From Patiria pectinifera (lineage: Eukaryota > Echinodermata > Asteroidea > Valvatida > Asterinidae), in contig CM057146.1 of the NCBI GenBank assembly GCA_029964075.1, positions 5,847,501 to 5,911,500 on the forward strand: 64,000 nucleotides of DNA, in the 5' to 3' direction. Position numbers and translations under genes: made by a program. The notes beneath the pieces were generated by a model. It made no database searches. It was not told the DNA's origin and worked only from the letters and a program-made list of their open reading frames with translations. Shown here one piece after another: positions 1 to 9,409 of this stretch. Position 1 is the stretch's first letter, and each line of letters starts with the position of its first letter.

Positions 1-427
1 CTGGAGTGTCAGGGCATAAATCATAGAACCAGACCTTATTTCCTAACTGCATTGGGTGAGTCACACTATATTTAAAGAAAGGAAAAACAAACAAATTTCA
101 CATCATCTTTGTGTACTTAAGTATCTTTACTTTAAAAGAGCTATTATAATATTGATTTTAAATAACTTGGAATAAGTTTTTAACTTATCTTAATTCACGA
201 CATAGGGAGTAAGATTACTCAAACTTTGTTATTCTTCACTCTCTCTCTCTCTAGGGGTTTTTGCTTTTGTTATATTTCGTTTGTGCTCAAAAGCAAGCCT
301 GATCTGGGAATAAAATATCGTTTTGGAAAACTTTGAAGTCTGTTCCCGAGAGGAAGCTTTTCTTCACCCCCCGGTGGCGAGCAACCTTAACCACCATCCC
401 CGGGATCGCACCTCGCGGCTCCCGACA
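1..427 (+). repeat. 5' LTR, 3' portion
   Basis: The terminal 427 bases of the left LTR, ending in CCCGACA, with the start cut off by the window edge. A TATA-like stretch is near 66-74 and an AATAAA polyadenylation signal lies at 309-314. The sequence matches the right LTR base for base, including a six-unit CT run near 239-252. Confidence 0.93.
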
Positions 428-431
428 GAAG

Positions 432-449
432 TGGCGTCGTAGACAGGAT
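432..449 (+). promoter_or_regulatory. Candidate primer binding site
   Basis: Four bases after the LTR end, a stretch begins with TGGCGTCGTAGACAGG. Primer binding sites pair with the 3' CCA of a tRNA and so start with TGG. I could not assign the tRNA. The leader from here to 904 has no other recognisable element. Confidence 0.5.
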
Positions 450-904
450 GCGGGATTGACTTCGTGGGCTCCATTTTATGATTGTTAAACCCCCAGTGCT
501 GAAATATATTTTTACAAAGCGGTCCCTGTAGCTTTGTTATCAAATTTTAATTTTTAAAGTCACTACCTTTCAAGATGAGTGAGTGTTAATTTTGTTTAAC
601 CTTTGGACTGTTGAGAATTAATTTTCTCGCAGTGTTGTAACTGTGATTAAACTTGCCTTGATTTATCTGTGCACTTGAACAAATTTTCTATTGTATTTCT
701 AGCACAGTAATTTTAGGCCTACAGTATAACGGGTTGTAGTGTAGCTCACACATACATTTCTAGGTTGTACATGTACTAGGTTCGGAATAAGGTTGTATAC
801 ATGCAGAAAAACCCTCAAACAAAGACAATTTGAGGCGTGTAGAACATTTTTGCAGTGTTGGGAATTTCTTTGTCACATCACTGTGCCGAACTAAATTAAA
901 TGCA

Positions 905-1924
905 ATGGAAGTAGAAGGTCTTGCCCAGGTGATTGCCAAGTCACACGAAGCATTGGCTGAAACTCTGGCCAACGCTTTTCAGGGTTTGAAATTCGCGCGC
1001 ACCCCTAAACTCAGACTGTCCAAATTCAATGGTCCATCAGCAAAGTCGGGTGACTGCACTCTTGATGAGTGGCTTGAGGAACTAGATTTCTATTGTAGAC
1101 AACTTGAGTTAACTGCAGCTGAGCAGTTAGACGCTGCGATTGATCATCTTGGGGGAGTAGCCAAAGAAGAGATCATTTGTACCCCTCTCGAGGAAAGGGA
1201 TACATTGCCAAAGTTAATCACCCTGCTAAGTCGGTTGTTTGGTCCGTCTGAAAATATTGCCGCCTTAACTAGCGCGTTCTATGCCCGAAATCAACGCGAT
1301 GGCGAAACCTTGGCAGAGTTCAGTCGCGCTGTTATGCTTACACATGATAACATGGAAAGGGTCGCTGACGCACCGGAGAGAGCAGCACTTGTTAATGCGC
1401 GACAAGGCGCTCAAAGAGCGACTTGTCCAAGGCGCCAGGATGCAGCGGTACGGAGAGAACTCCGTCGGCTGCAGATAGAACGGCCGGAGTTGTCGTTCTA
1501 CAAATTCAGAGAACATGTTTTGAGCTTGTTTCCCGAAGGGGAGGAAAAGGTCTCCCACCGAAACAAGTGCAGGTTGGCCACGGCATGTGATGACCGCGCA
1601 GCTGACACAAAGCAACGGTCGGATTCACCTGAGGTTCGGGATGCTTTGTCCCAATTAGTGGCTACCAATAAGCTTGTAGTTGAGAAGTTAGAGTCGTTGT
1701 CACAGCATCAGGCTGCGACCAGTAATCAGTTGGTTGAGTTAACTGGTGTTTTGACCAAGAAATTGGATAAGGCCATAACAACTAGAAGTGGAAGGCCAGG
1801 TATCATGTGTGACTACTGTAAGAAACCGGGCCATCATGCAAAAAACTGCTGGCAAAAAGATCCGAGCAAGAGGCCTGCGAAACTGGAGGTTGATGCGCAC
1901 GGTAACTTGACCCCTCCGTCATAA
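905..1924 (+). CDS. gag: Gag polyprotein of the LTR retrotransposon
   Basis: Structural protein of the particle, 339 residues from the first ATG at 905; the frame is open further upstream but without ATG. The middle has a helical capsid-like region rich in Glu, Leu and Arg. Near the C terminus one nucleocapsid zinc knuckle is visible as C-x2-C-x4-H-x4-C (CDYCKKPGHHAKNC), which binds the element's RNA. The stop codon TAA at 1922-1924 overlaps the ATG of pol as TAATG. An odd stretch at about 1391-1440 reads as poorly conserved sequence in this frame, while the neighbouring frame carries a basic segment typical of such gags; see findings. The N-terminal part is divergent, but the position, knuckle and length support the call. 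Confidence 0.88.
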   Translation: MEVEGLAQVIAKSHEALAETLANAFQGLKFARTPKLRLSKFNGPSAKSGDCTLDEWLEELDFYCRQLELTAAEQLDAAIDHLGGVAKEEIICTPLEERDTLPKLITLLSRLFGPSENIAALTSAFYARNQRDGETLAEFSRAVMLTHDNMERVADAPERAALVNARQGAQRATCPRRQDAAVRRELRRLQIERPELSFYKFREHVLSLFPEGEEKVSHRNKCRLATACDDRAADTKQRSDSPEVRDALSQLVATNKLVVEKLESLSQHQAATSNQLVELTGVLTKKLDKAITTRSGRPGIMCDYCKKPGHHAKNCWQKDPSKRPAKLEVDAHGNLTPPS

Positions 1925-4900
1925 TGGGCACTATGACGGAGGGAGGCGCTGTGCCTAAACAGAATTCCACCGAGTTAGCTAAGTCAAATGGGAGTAATGT
2001 GGCATTAAGGCAGGGGACTAATTCAGATAGTGTTGATCATTCCTATACGGAAGAGCAGTTGCGAGCAAAGTTAATTGCGCACAGTCCCAGTGCTGATATT
2101 GTCATAGGGAAAGTGAAAGCCAGATGCATACTAGACACTGGTGCAGAGACTTCCTTAATTAGCCATGAGTTTTACCAGAAACACTTGGCTGACAAAGTGG
2201 ATAGTTTGGGAACAGTCGGGACATTTATTAGACTTGTCGGTGCCAATGACTTAGAAATCCCGATAGCTGGGTATCTTGAAATTCCAATTACAATTTTTGG
2301 GTTCACATTTAAGGCGCACTTGCTGGTGCGCGCGGACAAGTCTACTGGTGAGTCTTTTGAAAGACGTCAACAATTCCCGATACTTCTGGGGTGTAATATC
2401 TTGAGAATAATTGCCTCATTGGGTGTCACGCCAGCAGGGCCCTGTAGGAATGAGTGGGATGTTGCTTTGAAATTGTTCAGAGTTAGAGACAAGCAGGAAA
2501 ATACTAGAAATAAGTCACTTAAGCCAACACCTGGAGTTGTTGGTGATATTTGTGTGGTCCAAGAAGAGACCATTCCTCCCTTTTCGGCAAGATATGTTGC
2601 CACTGCTTGCGAGTTGTGTGAACCATTAGTTGCCTCGGAGCAGCAAATGTCTTTTCTCATCCGAAATCACCTGCCACATGGGCGTTCTGATAGTAAGGAT
2701 ACATTCCCTAGAAGTGTCAGCGTATTAGAAGGCGTTCAGTCGCTACATATGTCGACAATCAATGTTTTGATCTGCAATCGCAGTGCTCAGTCAGTTGTCA
2801 TTCCAGCTTCTTGCAATGTTGCAGTTGCTGTAGAGGTTAGGGAATTGGAGGAGATATGTGTACAACCATCTTCCGAGGGGTTGCAGGTATCAGTTGGTCA
2901 GATTGTTGAGAACGTCGAGGCTGATCTTCCAGACCCAGTTGACGATGAAGCAGGCACAGTGCCGGCCGGTGCTGATACATCAGAAGAATCTCGAGAGTTG
3001 TTTGTTTTCCCTGACGGATCATCGTTCAGATTACCACCTGGGGTTAGTTTGAAAGAGTTTGACCACGACGAAGCTGTTTTGGTTGCTGAATTGATTAGAA
3101 AGTACGAGGAAGCCTTTTCCATGGATCCCCTGGACTTAGGGAAGTGCAGTTTGATCCCTCATGAGATCCATTTGACAAGTGATCAACCAGTTCGGTTGCC
3201 ATACAGACGTGTTCCCCCACATTGCATGCCTGAAGTCCAGAAATTACTTCAGGACTTACTAGAGAAAGGGATAATTCATAGGTCTTGTAGTCCATATGCT
3301 AGCCCCACAGTCCTTGTAAGGAAACGAGATGGCACTATTAGGCCATGTATCGATTATAGAAAACTTAATTCACTTACCGTGAAAGACGCGTTTCCACTCC
3401 CTCGAATCGAGGAAACATTGGAAGCATTAGGTGGATCTAGTTACTTCTCCTCTCTCGATATGGCCCATGGCTACTTCCAGCTGGTAATGCATCCGGGCTC
3501 GGTTGATAAAACGGCTTTTAGGGTTCCTTGGGGGCTCTTTGCTTTCGACCGAATGCCGCAGGGGCTTAGCAATAGCCCGAGCACATTCCAGCGCACTGTC
3601 GAATTAATATTTGGGGACATGAATATGTCACAACTCATACTCTATCTTGATGACATCCTTGTAATCTCTGGTACATTCCAAGAACACCTGCAGAGGTTGA
3701 GTGTTGTATTTGAGCGTCTTATCCAACACGGGTTGAAGCTGAAGGGCCACAAATGTCACTTCTTCCAGCAGAAAGTGAAGCACCTTGGACATATCATCAG
3801 TGATGGTGGAGTCTCTGTTGATCCAGAGAAAGTGCAACGAGTTGCGGATTGGCCTACCCCAAGCAGTGCAGAAGAGCTGCGATCATTTCTTGGTCTAGCC
3901 TCATATTATAGGCGTTTTATTCCAGGCTTTGCGTCAGTTGCCGGCCCGTTGCATAAGTTAACAGCGAAGGTGGAGAAAAAAGTAGGGAACCTGCCGTCCG
4001 TGTTCCAGTGGTCAGAAGAAGCCGATCATGCGTTTCGCACATTGAAGGATCTGATGTGCTCAGCACCTGTACTAGCATATCCAAATTTCGACAAGGACTT
4101 CGTGGTCGAGGTAGATGCTTCCCTGAAGGGACTGGGGGCATGTCTCTCACAGGCTGACAATCAAGGGGCTGTTCATCCAATAGCATATGCAAGCAGAGGC
4201 TTGCGAGGGGCTGAGAAAAACTATTCCGATCTTTCGAGCTTCAAACTCGAACTCTTGGCCCTTAAGTGGGCCGTGTCCGAAAAGTTTCGAGACTACTTGC
4301 TCGGTGCCCGGTTCACGGTATACACCGACAATAACCCCGTTGCCCATCTCCAAAATGCCAGACTTGGCGCTACAGAGCAGCGTTGGGTAGCCCAGTTAGC
4401 GCCCTTCAACATGACAATAAAGTTCCGTTCCGGAAAAACAAATAAGTGTGCAGATGCACTTAGTCGCCGTCCTGTGGAAGTCGCAGAGATGATTGACATG
4501 GCGACCGACTGTACTTTGATTCCAGGTGAACTACGATCTGATGAGGGAAATGACAAGTCTGATGACCAGTGTGCCGCTAGCTTTGATACACCCAAACCGT
4601 CGGCTGTCCTACCCTCTTTCTCCCATGCTGAGTTGGCTAAGATGCAACGGGAGGATGACCAGCTAGGGGAGATCTGGAAGCGTTGGGACTGCAAATGGCA
4701 ACCGGGCATGAGTAGAGTGGGGACAGAGGCACCTGGCATTGGAGGGTGGATCAGAGAATGGTCCAGAATAGTGGTGCGTAGGGGAGTGCTTTATAGACAG
4801 GCGGAGGACAAGGCCTGCGGACCTGTATTTCAGTTGTTCACGCCAAAGAAATTGCAGGGTCTGATGATTGAAGCTGCACATGATAACTGGGGGCATCAAG

Positions 4901-6255
4901 GTGCGAACCGCACTTTGGCGCTATTGCGTTCCCGTTGTTTTTGGCCTGGTATATCTAGGCAAGTGCGCCAGCACGTCCGAATGTGTTTTAAGTGCACAGT
5001 TTCCAAGACTCCAAGTCCTACGATCAGACCACCTATGCGGCATCTCCTGTCATTTAAGCCCATGGAATGTGTGGCAATCGACTTCCTTAAGTTAGATCGT
5101 GGTCGGCATGGTTACGAGGATGTTCTCGTTATAACTGACGCGTACACCAAATACGCTGCTGCTGTACCTTGCAAGAACCAGACTGCTCCAGTTGTGGCAC
5201 GTGCTCTTAGGGACCATTGGTTCTCTCATTATGGCATCCCCATGCAGATCCACTCCGATCAGGGACGGAACTTTGAAGGTAAACTGGTGAAGGAGCTTTG
5301 TCAACTCTATGGAGTCAAGAAGACCCGAACCAGTCCCTACCACCCCCAAGGTAACGCCCAGACGGAGCGGTTTAACAAGACCTTGTGCTCCTTGGTTAAG
5401 TCCCTGGATGTGAAAAGCCGTAAAACCTGGCCAGAGGCACTGCCACATTTGGTGTATGTGTACAATTCTACTCCCCATAGTATCACTGGGGTATCTCCCT
5501 ATACTCTATTATTTGGCAGGGAGCCTACTGTGACGCTTGACCATCTGGTCGGGAATGCAGGACAGAACTTCACGGAAACCTTTGTACAGCAACAAGCTGA
5601 GTTGATAGAACGGATGTCAAAAGTGGTCAAAGATCGTCTCGAGAAGGCCGCCCGATACAATAAGCAACGATACGACAGGCGATGTGGGGGTAAAGCTTTG
5701 GCTGTCGGCAGTCGTGTGCTCATCAAGAAGTGTGCGTTTACAGACCGACACAAACTTAGCGACCAGTTTGATTCAGAGTCTTATGTTGTGGTGAAGTGCA
5801 ACAAAAGTCAAGACTTGTACGCGGTTCGTCCTGTTCTGGGTGGCTCAGAAAGGTGGTTAAATCGGAAGCTACTTATTTTGGACCCTCGTGACGCCTCGGT
5901 TGAGGTTGACGACCTCCCTGACACATTCGCACTGTTCGATCCTCAGTCTGACTCAGATCCTCAAGACAAGTTGTCCGACTCTGATTCTCAGTTTCAGTCT
6001 GATTCCCAATCTTCATCTGAAGACGACCTTATTGTAATTCCAACCCATGATTCTGTTCCTCGTCCACAGGTTTCTGTTCGGAACAAGCCGAAGCGCCAAG
6101 CAAGCCTGAGAGAATCGAAGGCCAGGGATTCTCAGACCCCGGTTTGCAACCCGGAGTCCCTTGGACCAGAAGACAAAGTTCAAGAAGATCCCCCACTTAG
6201 GAGATCACGCCGCTTAGCCAAGAAGAGGGGTACATGGCCAAACGCCGTGACGTAG
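1924..6255 (+). CDS. pol: Pol polyprotein: protease, reverse transcriptase, RNase H, integrase
   Basis: An uninterrupted ORF of 1443 residues. In order: an aspartic protease with DTGA at residues 71-74; reverse transcriptase with YLDD at 574-577; RNase H with acidic residues D731, E776 and D802; and integrase with a zinc-binding HHCC module (H986, H991, C1021, C1024) and the catalytic triad D1053, D1112, E1148, the last two 35 residues apart as usual. This protease-RT-RNaseH-integrase order defines Ty3/Gypsy (Metaviridae-like) elements. The C terminus is Ser/Asp/Glu-rich and ends in a basic Arg/Lys tail; no chromodomain was seen. Pol starts in the -1 frame relative to gag, on an ATG that overlaps the gag stop. 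All catalytic residues I can check are present, so the enzyme set looks functional. Confidence 0.97.
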   Translation: MGTMTEGGAVPKQNSTELAKSNGSNVALRQGTNSDSVDHSYTEEQLRAKLIAHSPSADIVIGKVKARCILDTGAETSLISHEFYQKHLADKVDSLGTVGTFIRLVGANDLEIPIAGYLEIPITIFGFTFKAHLLVRADKSTGESFERRQQFPILLGCNILRIIASLGVTPAGPCRNEWDVALKLFRVRDKQENTRNKSLKPTPGVVGDICVVQEETIPPFSARYVATACELCEPLVASEQQMSFLIRNHLPHGRSDSKDTFPRSVSVLEGVQSLHMSTINVLICNRSAQSVVIPASCNVAVAVEVRELEEICVQPSSEGLQVSVGQIVENVEADLPDPVDDEAGTVPAGADTSEESRELFVFPDGSSFRLPPGVSLKEFDHDEAVLVAELIRKYEEAFSMDPLDLGKCSLIPHEIHLTSDQPVRLPYRRVPPHCMPEVQKLLQDLLEKGIIHRSCSPYASPTVLVRKRDGTIRPCIDYRKLNSLTVKDAFPLPRIEETLEALGGSSYFSSLDMAHGYFQLVMHPGSVDKTAFRVPWGLFAFDRMPQGLSNSPSTFQRTVELIFGDMNMSQLILYLDDILVISGTFQEHLQRLSVVFERLIQHGLKLKGHKCHFFQQKVKHLGHIISDGGVSVDPEKVQRVADWPTPSSAEELRSFLGLASYYRRFIPGFASVAGPLHKLTAKVEKKVGNLPSVFQWSEEADHAFRTLKDLMCSAPVLAYPNFDKDFVVEVDASLKGLGACLSQADNQGAVHPIAYASRGLRGAEKNYSDLSSFKLELLALKWAVSEKFRDYLLGARFTVYTDNNPVAHLQNARLGATEQRWVAQLAPFNMTIKFRSGKTNKCADALSRRPVEVAEMIDMATDCTLIPGELRSDEGNDKSDDQCAASFDTPKPSAVLPSFSHAELAKMQREDDQLGEIWKRWDCKWQPGMSRVGTEAPGIGGWIREWSRIVVRRGVLYRQAEDKACGPVFQLFTPKKLQGLMIEAAHDNWGHQGANRTLALLRSRCFWPGISRQVRQHVRMCFKCTVSKTPSPTIRPPMRHLLSFKPMECVAIDFLKLDRGRHGYEDVLVITDAYTKYAAAVPCKNQTAPVVARALRDHWFSHYGIPMQIHSDQGRNFEGKLVKELCQLYGVKKTRTSPYHPQGNAQTERFNKTLCSLVKSLDVKSRKTWPEALPHLVYVYNSTPHSITGVSPYTLLFGREPTVTLDHLVGNAGQNFTETFVQQQAELIERMSKVVKDRLEKAARYNKQRYDRRCGGKALAVGSRVLIKKCAFTDRHKLSDQFDSESYVVVKCNKSQDLYAVRPVLGGSERWLNRKLLILDPRDASVEVDDLPDTFALFDPQSDSDPQDKLSDSDSQFQSDSQSSSEDDLIVIPTHDSVPRPQVSVRNKPKRQASLRESKARDSQTPVCNPESLGPEDKVQEDPPLRRSRRLAKKRGTWPNAVT

Positions 6256-6439
6256 ATGACTTGGCTCAACTTGGAAGAGTTTGCCTGTAGAGCAGGACAA
6301 GGTTTTTACCCCTCTGACCGGGATTACACTAGTTCCCTTTTGTAAATATTGTTCGAAAGAGTTCACCTGTAGTTATTGCTGTTGAGTGTACCATCACTGT
6401 TAGAAGTAGTTGCTTAACTTTGTTCTCCTTTGATTTAAT

Positions 6440-7039
6440 ATGGCAGAAAAGAAAGTTGCTTACATATTCGGGCATTCCTTCCCTGCCAGATTAACCCGAG
6501 TGATGCGCGATCGTCGAGTGTCTCCAGAACAGCTGCTTGGAGTCACTGACGAGTACAGTGTTTTCATAGAGGGACACCCTGGGTTATCGTTCGATAGAAT
6601 ATTCAGTAACCCTGACCACTATTTCAGAGGGATGGGGGGACTTCGCAATATAGATATACTCCTTGTTGACATGGGTACAAACGATCTCTCGGCCGTGGGC
6701 TCCTCACCGGGCGTAGTAGTAGACAATGTTGTTAAGTTTTTGGATATGATGTCTGCTCGCGGAATTCACCCTGAGCGTACGGTATTTTTGTCTGTCATCC
6801 AAAGGTCGAGAATGACCAACAGGCGTAACCAGATTTCGCTTCGGACATTTAATCACCGGGCGAGACGTTATAATTCCCTACTAGGAAGAATCCTAGGGCA
6901 AAGACAAGGTGTGTACCTTTGCTCTCAGCGAAGAGTAAATCATCCAGGATATCTGGATGACGGTTGTCACTTGACACCAGAGGGAATGAATAGATATACC
7001 CGTCACCTGAGAAATGTAATTTTCTGCTATTGTAGATAG
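6440..7039 (+). CDS. Third ORF: SGNH/GDSL-type hydrolase-like protein in the env position
   Basis: A 199-residue ORF, 184 bases after the pol stop and upstream of the 3' LTR, on the same strand. SGNH hydrolases use a Ser in an N-terminal block, Gly and Asn oxyanion residues, and a C-terminal Asp-x-x-His. Here block I is GHSFPARL, with the candidate nucleophile Ser13 after a beta strand; the usual GDS Asp is replaced by His. Block II may be G48 in HPGLSF. Block III is GTND at 79-82. Block V is DDGCHLTPEG at 173-182, giving D174 and H177. No signal peptide or membrane segment is visible, so it is not a standard envelope protein and should act inside the cell or particle. SGNH domains are known in CR1-type ORF1 proteins and, as I recall, in some DIRS/Ngaro elements. 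The substrate is unknown. The fold call is firm on motif order; the activity is inference. Confidence 0.78.
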   Translation: MAEKKVAYIFGHSFPARLTRVMRDRRVSPEQLLGVTDEYSVFIEGHPGLSFDRIFSNPDHYFRGMGGLRNIDILLVDMGTNDLSAVGSSPGVVVDNVVKFLDMMSARGIHPERTVFLSVIQRSRMTNRRNQISLRTFNHRARRYNSLLGRILGQRQGVYLCSQRRVNHPGYLDDGCHLTPEGMNRYTRHLRNVIFCYCR

Positions 7040-8834
7040 ACAGTGATGTGAGAGAGTAATTCGACGTAAGACATAAGAATCAGTGTTGTTCACGTTGGCG
7101 GTATCAAATTTAGTACAATGTTCGTATGGTGTTTTGCTCTTTAGAGAGACAAAAGACACCTATGCTTGTAAAACCATTATGTTTGCTACATCCAATTTGT
7201 AGTAGTTTATATTCATATTTTGTGTGACGGCACATCATTACACATATAATTGTGGAGAGAAGGACCCTTCCGGATATAGTTAACTCGGTTGAGTTGTACG
7301 AAGAGGATATTTTGTACATATTTACTGCGATTTGTCCTTTCTAAACCCTCCTTTTGAATTTGTTAAGGACTGCTTTATAATACCGGAAGTTTCTCCATGC
7401 TATGTAAATGAATCCTACCTTGTTGCGGCCAAATTGGAAAAAATATTAACCTCGTCAGGGGTTGCGTTGTTGATTGTTAATTATAACTATAATTCTACAC
7501 CATCTTTGAAATTACATTTATGTAATAGTTTACCTTTTCATGCAAAATATGTTGTGTGAAATTGTGTTAAAAGCGTTGAAATTTACATATGTTTAAAAAA
7601 AAATTACCACCAAAATTAATCGGTGCAAGAGGGAACCGACTTGTAAGCTCCGTTATAAAACCTCTGGGGTTTTTGTGACTTTGAGCTGTGATTAAGGGGT
7701 CACTCCTTTTAAACATTGATATCATTTAAGTATCTATCTTGACGAGAGGAAAAAACGCTCTTTGTTAATTTGTGTTTAAATACAATTTAAGGACATTTTA
7801 GGAAGTATGATGTTTTTACACATTGTAGCTTAATGTTCCTGAATATTATCATAATCAGCCGCACTCGTATTTTGTTTGACCATTCGAGGGCGCATGGTTT
7901 TAAAGTAGGGAAGATGTCGGAGACCGTGGATTGAAGAGTGCGACCTCTATATTTACAGTTGGATAAATTATTATTCATTTATATGCAAATAGGGCTATAC
8001 GTAGTCATTTGCATAGGTTCTGTCATTTACATATTGTTTTATGAAACATAAGAACCTTTGACCTCCGTGTCTCCCGCGCACGGACGGATTACTGCATGTA
8101 TACCTTCGATGAATAATAAGTGCCAACTTTATTTTATAAAAGTCAATGTACGCGTATAAGGTTTTTGAACCCTGGTCGAAACTTTAATAATTGTATCATT
8201 CGGATGTTTTGACTTACAACTGTAATTAATGTAGGTCATTTAGATGTTATTTTATGAGGATTTTTCCCACCGCGTATTAATATGTAAACAAGCTGTTCTG
8301 TTTACTTAATGTAACAAAAAGTTTGCTCGCTCTCTCTCTGGAATGATCACACCAAACAGGCGGGCGGCCGCAAATTTTGGACGTAAGTTTGTTATCTTTT
8401 TGTGGGTTTCGCACGGCCATCCCGCGCTCAACCACATATGATGTAAAAGGGGGACTTTTCAAGAGACCATTGGTATATATTTTAGTTTGATATGTGCATT
8501 ATAGGATGGAGAAAATACTAAACTTTCTAGTGAGAGGTCGGGTCAGGCTTGTTCCATCAAATCATGCAATGTGTGCATATGTGCTGTATGATACGCTAGA
8601 CGTCCATGGTCAGTACGCGATGCGTCACGTAGTTTTCATTGCCTGCGCAGTCTGTTGTATTGATTTTATTGATTTTTGTACTTCAGTACGCAGTGTGCGA
8701 CGTTCGTGTACATGTACTTTTATGTAGGCATTTCCATGATTTAATATTAGCCTATGAAGTTTGTCTTTGCTTGTAAACTTAACAGGGCTTCACCCGGTAC
8801 ATTGTAGTATGTTCTACTAGGCCTCATCCTATGG
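7040..8834 (+). other. Region between ORF3 and the proven 3' LTR: 3' leader plus start of LTR (U3)
   Basis: No protein-like ORF was recognised. The LTR start must lie somewhere here, since the left LTR is cut off by the window edge and cannot fix it. A purine run at about 8446-8454 (AAAAGGGGG) is a possible polypurine tract, and a TATA-like stretch is near 8471-8480. Other purine runs exist, so the LTR length stays undefined. Confidence 0.5.
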
Positions 8835-9261
8835 CTGGAGTGTCAGGGCATAAATCATAGAACCAGACCTTATTTCCTAACTGCATTGGGTGAGTCACAC
8901 TATATTTAAAGAAAGGAAAAACAAACAAATTTCACATCATCTTTGTGTACTTAAGTATCTTTACTTTAAAAGAGCTATTATAATATTGATTTTAAATAAC
9001 TTGGAATAAGTTTTTAACTTATCTTAATTCACGACATAGGGAGTAAGATTACTCAAACTTTGTTATTCTTCACTCTCTCTCTCTCTAGGGGTTTTTGCTT
9101 TTGTTATATTTCGTTTGTGCTCAAAAGCAAGCCTGATCTGGGAATAAAATATCGTTTTGGAAAACTTTGAAGTCTGTTCCCGAGAGGAAGCTTTTCTTCA
9201 CCCCCCGGTGGCGAGCAACCTTAACCACCATCCCCGGGATCGCACCTCGCGGCTCCCGACA
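8835..9261 (+). repeat. 3' LTR, proven portion
   Basis: A base-for-base copy of 1-427, ending in CCCGACA at 9261. It carries AATAAA at 9143-9148. The LTR continues upstream of 8835 by an unknown amount. After 9261 the flank reads TTAATAAGGG and differs from the leader that follows the left LTR, which fixes the LTR end. Confidence 0.95.
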
Positions 9262-9263
9262 TT

Positions 9264-9409
9264 AATAAGGGAATAAATGTGCTTGGCCGGTTTAAAAGAA
9301 GAACGTTTAAAATCGGCTTGGGCGTTTGGCTTGGGCAATCATCAGCATCCAGGCCCCTAGCTGGTTTTAAACAAACTTAATACCGGCCAAGCACATATTT
9401 ATTCCTATT
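9264..9409. mobile_element. Short inverted-repeat element (MITE-like)
   Basis: About 146 bp with ends AATAAGGGAATAAATGTGC and the near reverse complement at 9380-9409, both including a GCTTGGCCGGT core. It starts two bases after the LTR, so the LTR element may have inserted at its edge. It has no coding capacity. Confidence 0.6.

Larger units (their letters stand above)
1..9261 (+). mobile_element. Ty3/Gypsy-type LTR retrotransposon with an extra hydrolase ORF (5' end outside window)
   Basis: Bases 1-427 recur without any difference at 8835-9261, giving a pair of direct LTR ends. Between them lie a leader, gag with a CCHC knuckle, a single pol ORF in the order protease, reverse transcriptase, RNase H, integrase (the Ty3/Gypsy order), and a third ORF. 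All three ORFs are open and on the plus strand. Identical LTRs and intact ORFs indicate a recent and perhaps still mobile copy. The 5' boundary and its target duplication lie before base 1, so insertion-site features cannot be checked. The 3' flank begins at 9262, two bases before a short inverted-repeat element. Confidence 0.95.

Noticed and set aside
6440-7039. Envelope glycoprotein in the env position
   Set aside because: No signal peptide, furin-like site, coiled coil or transmembrane anchor in ORF3; its motifs fit an SGNH hydrolase.
7332-7559. 75-codon ORF downstream of ORF3 as a fourth element protein
   Set aside because: Short, no motif, in AT-rich DNA that probably belongs to the 3' leader or LTR.
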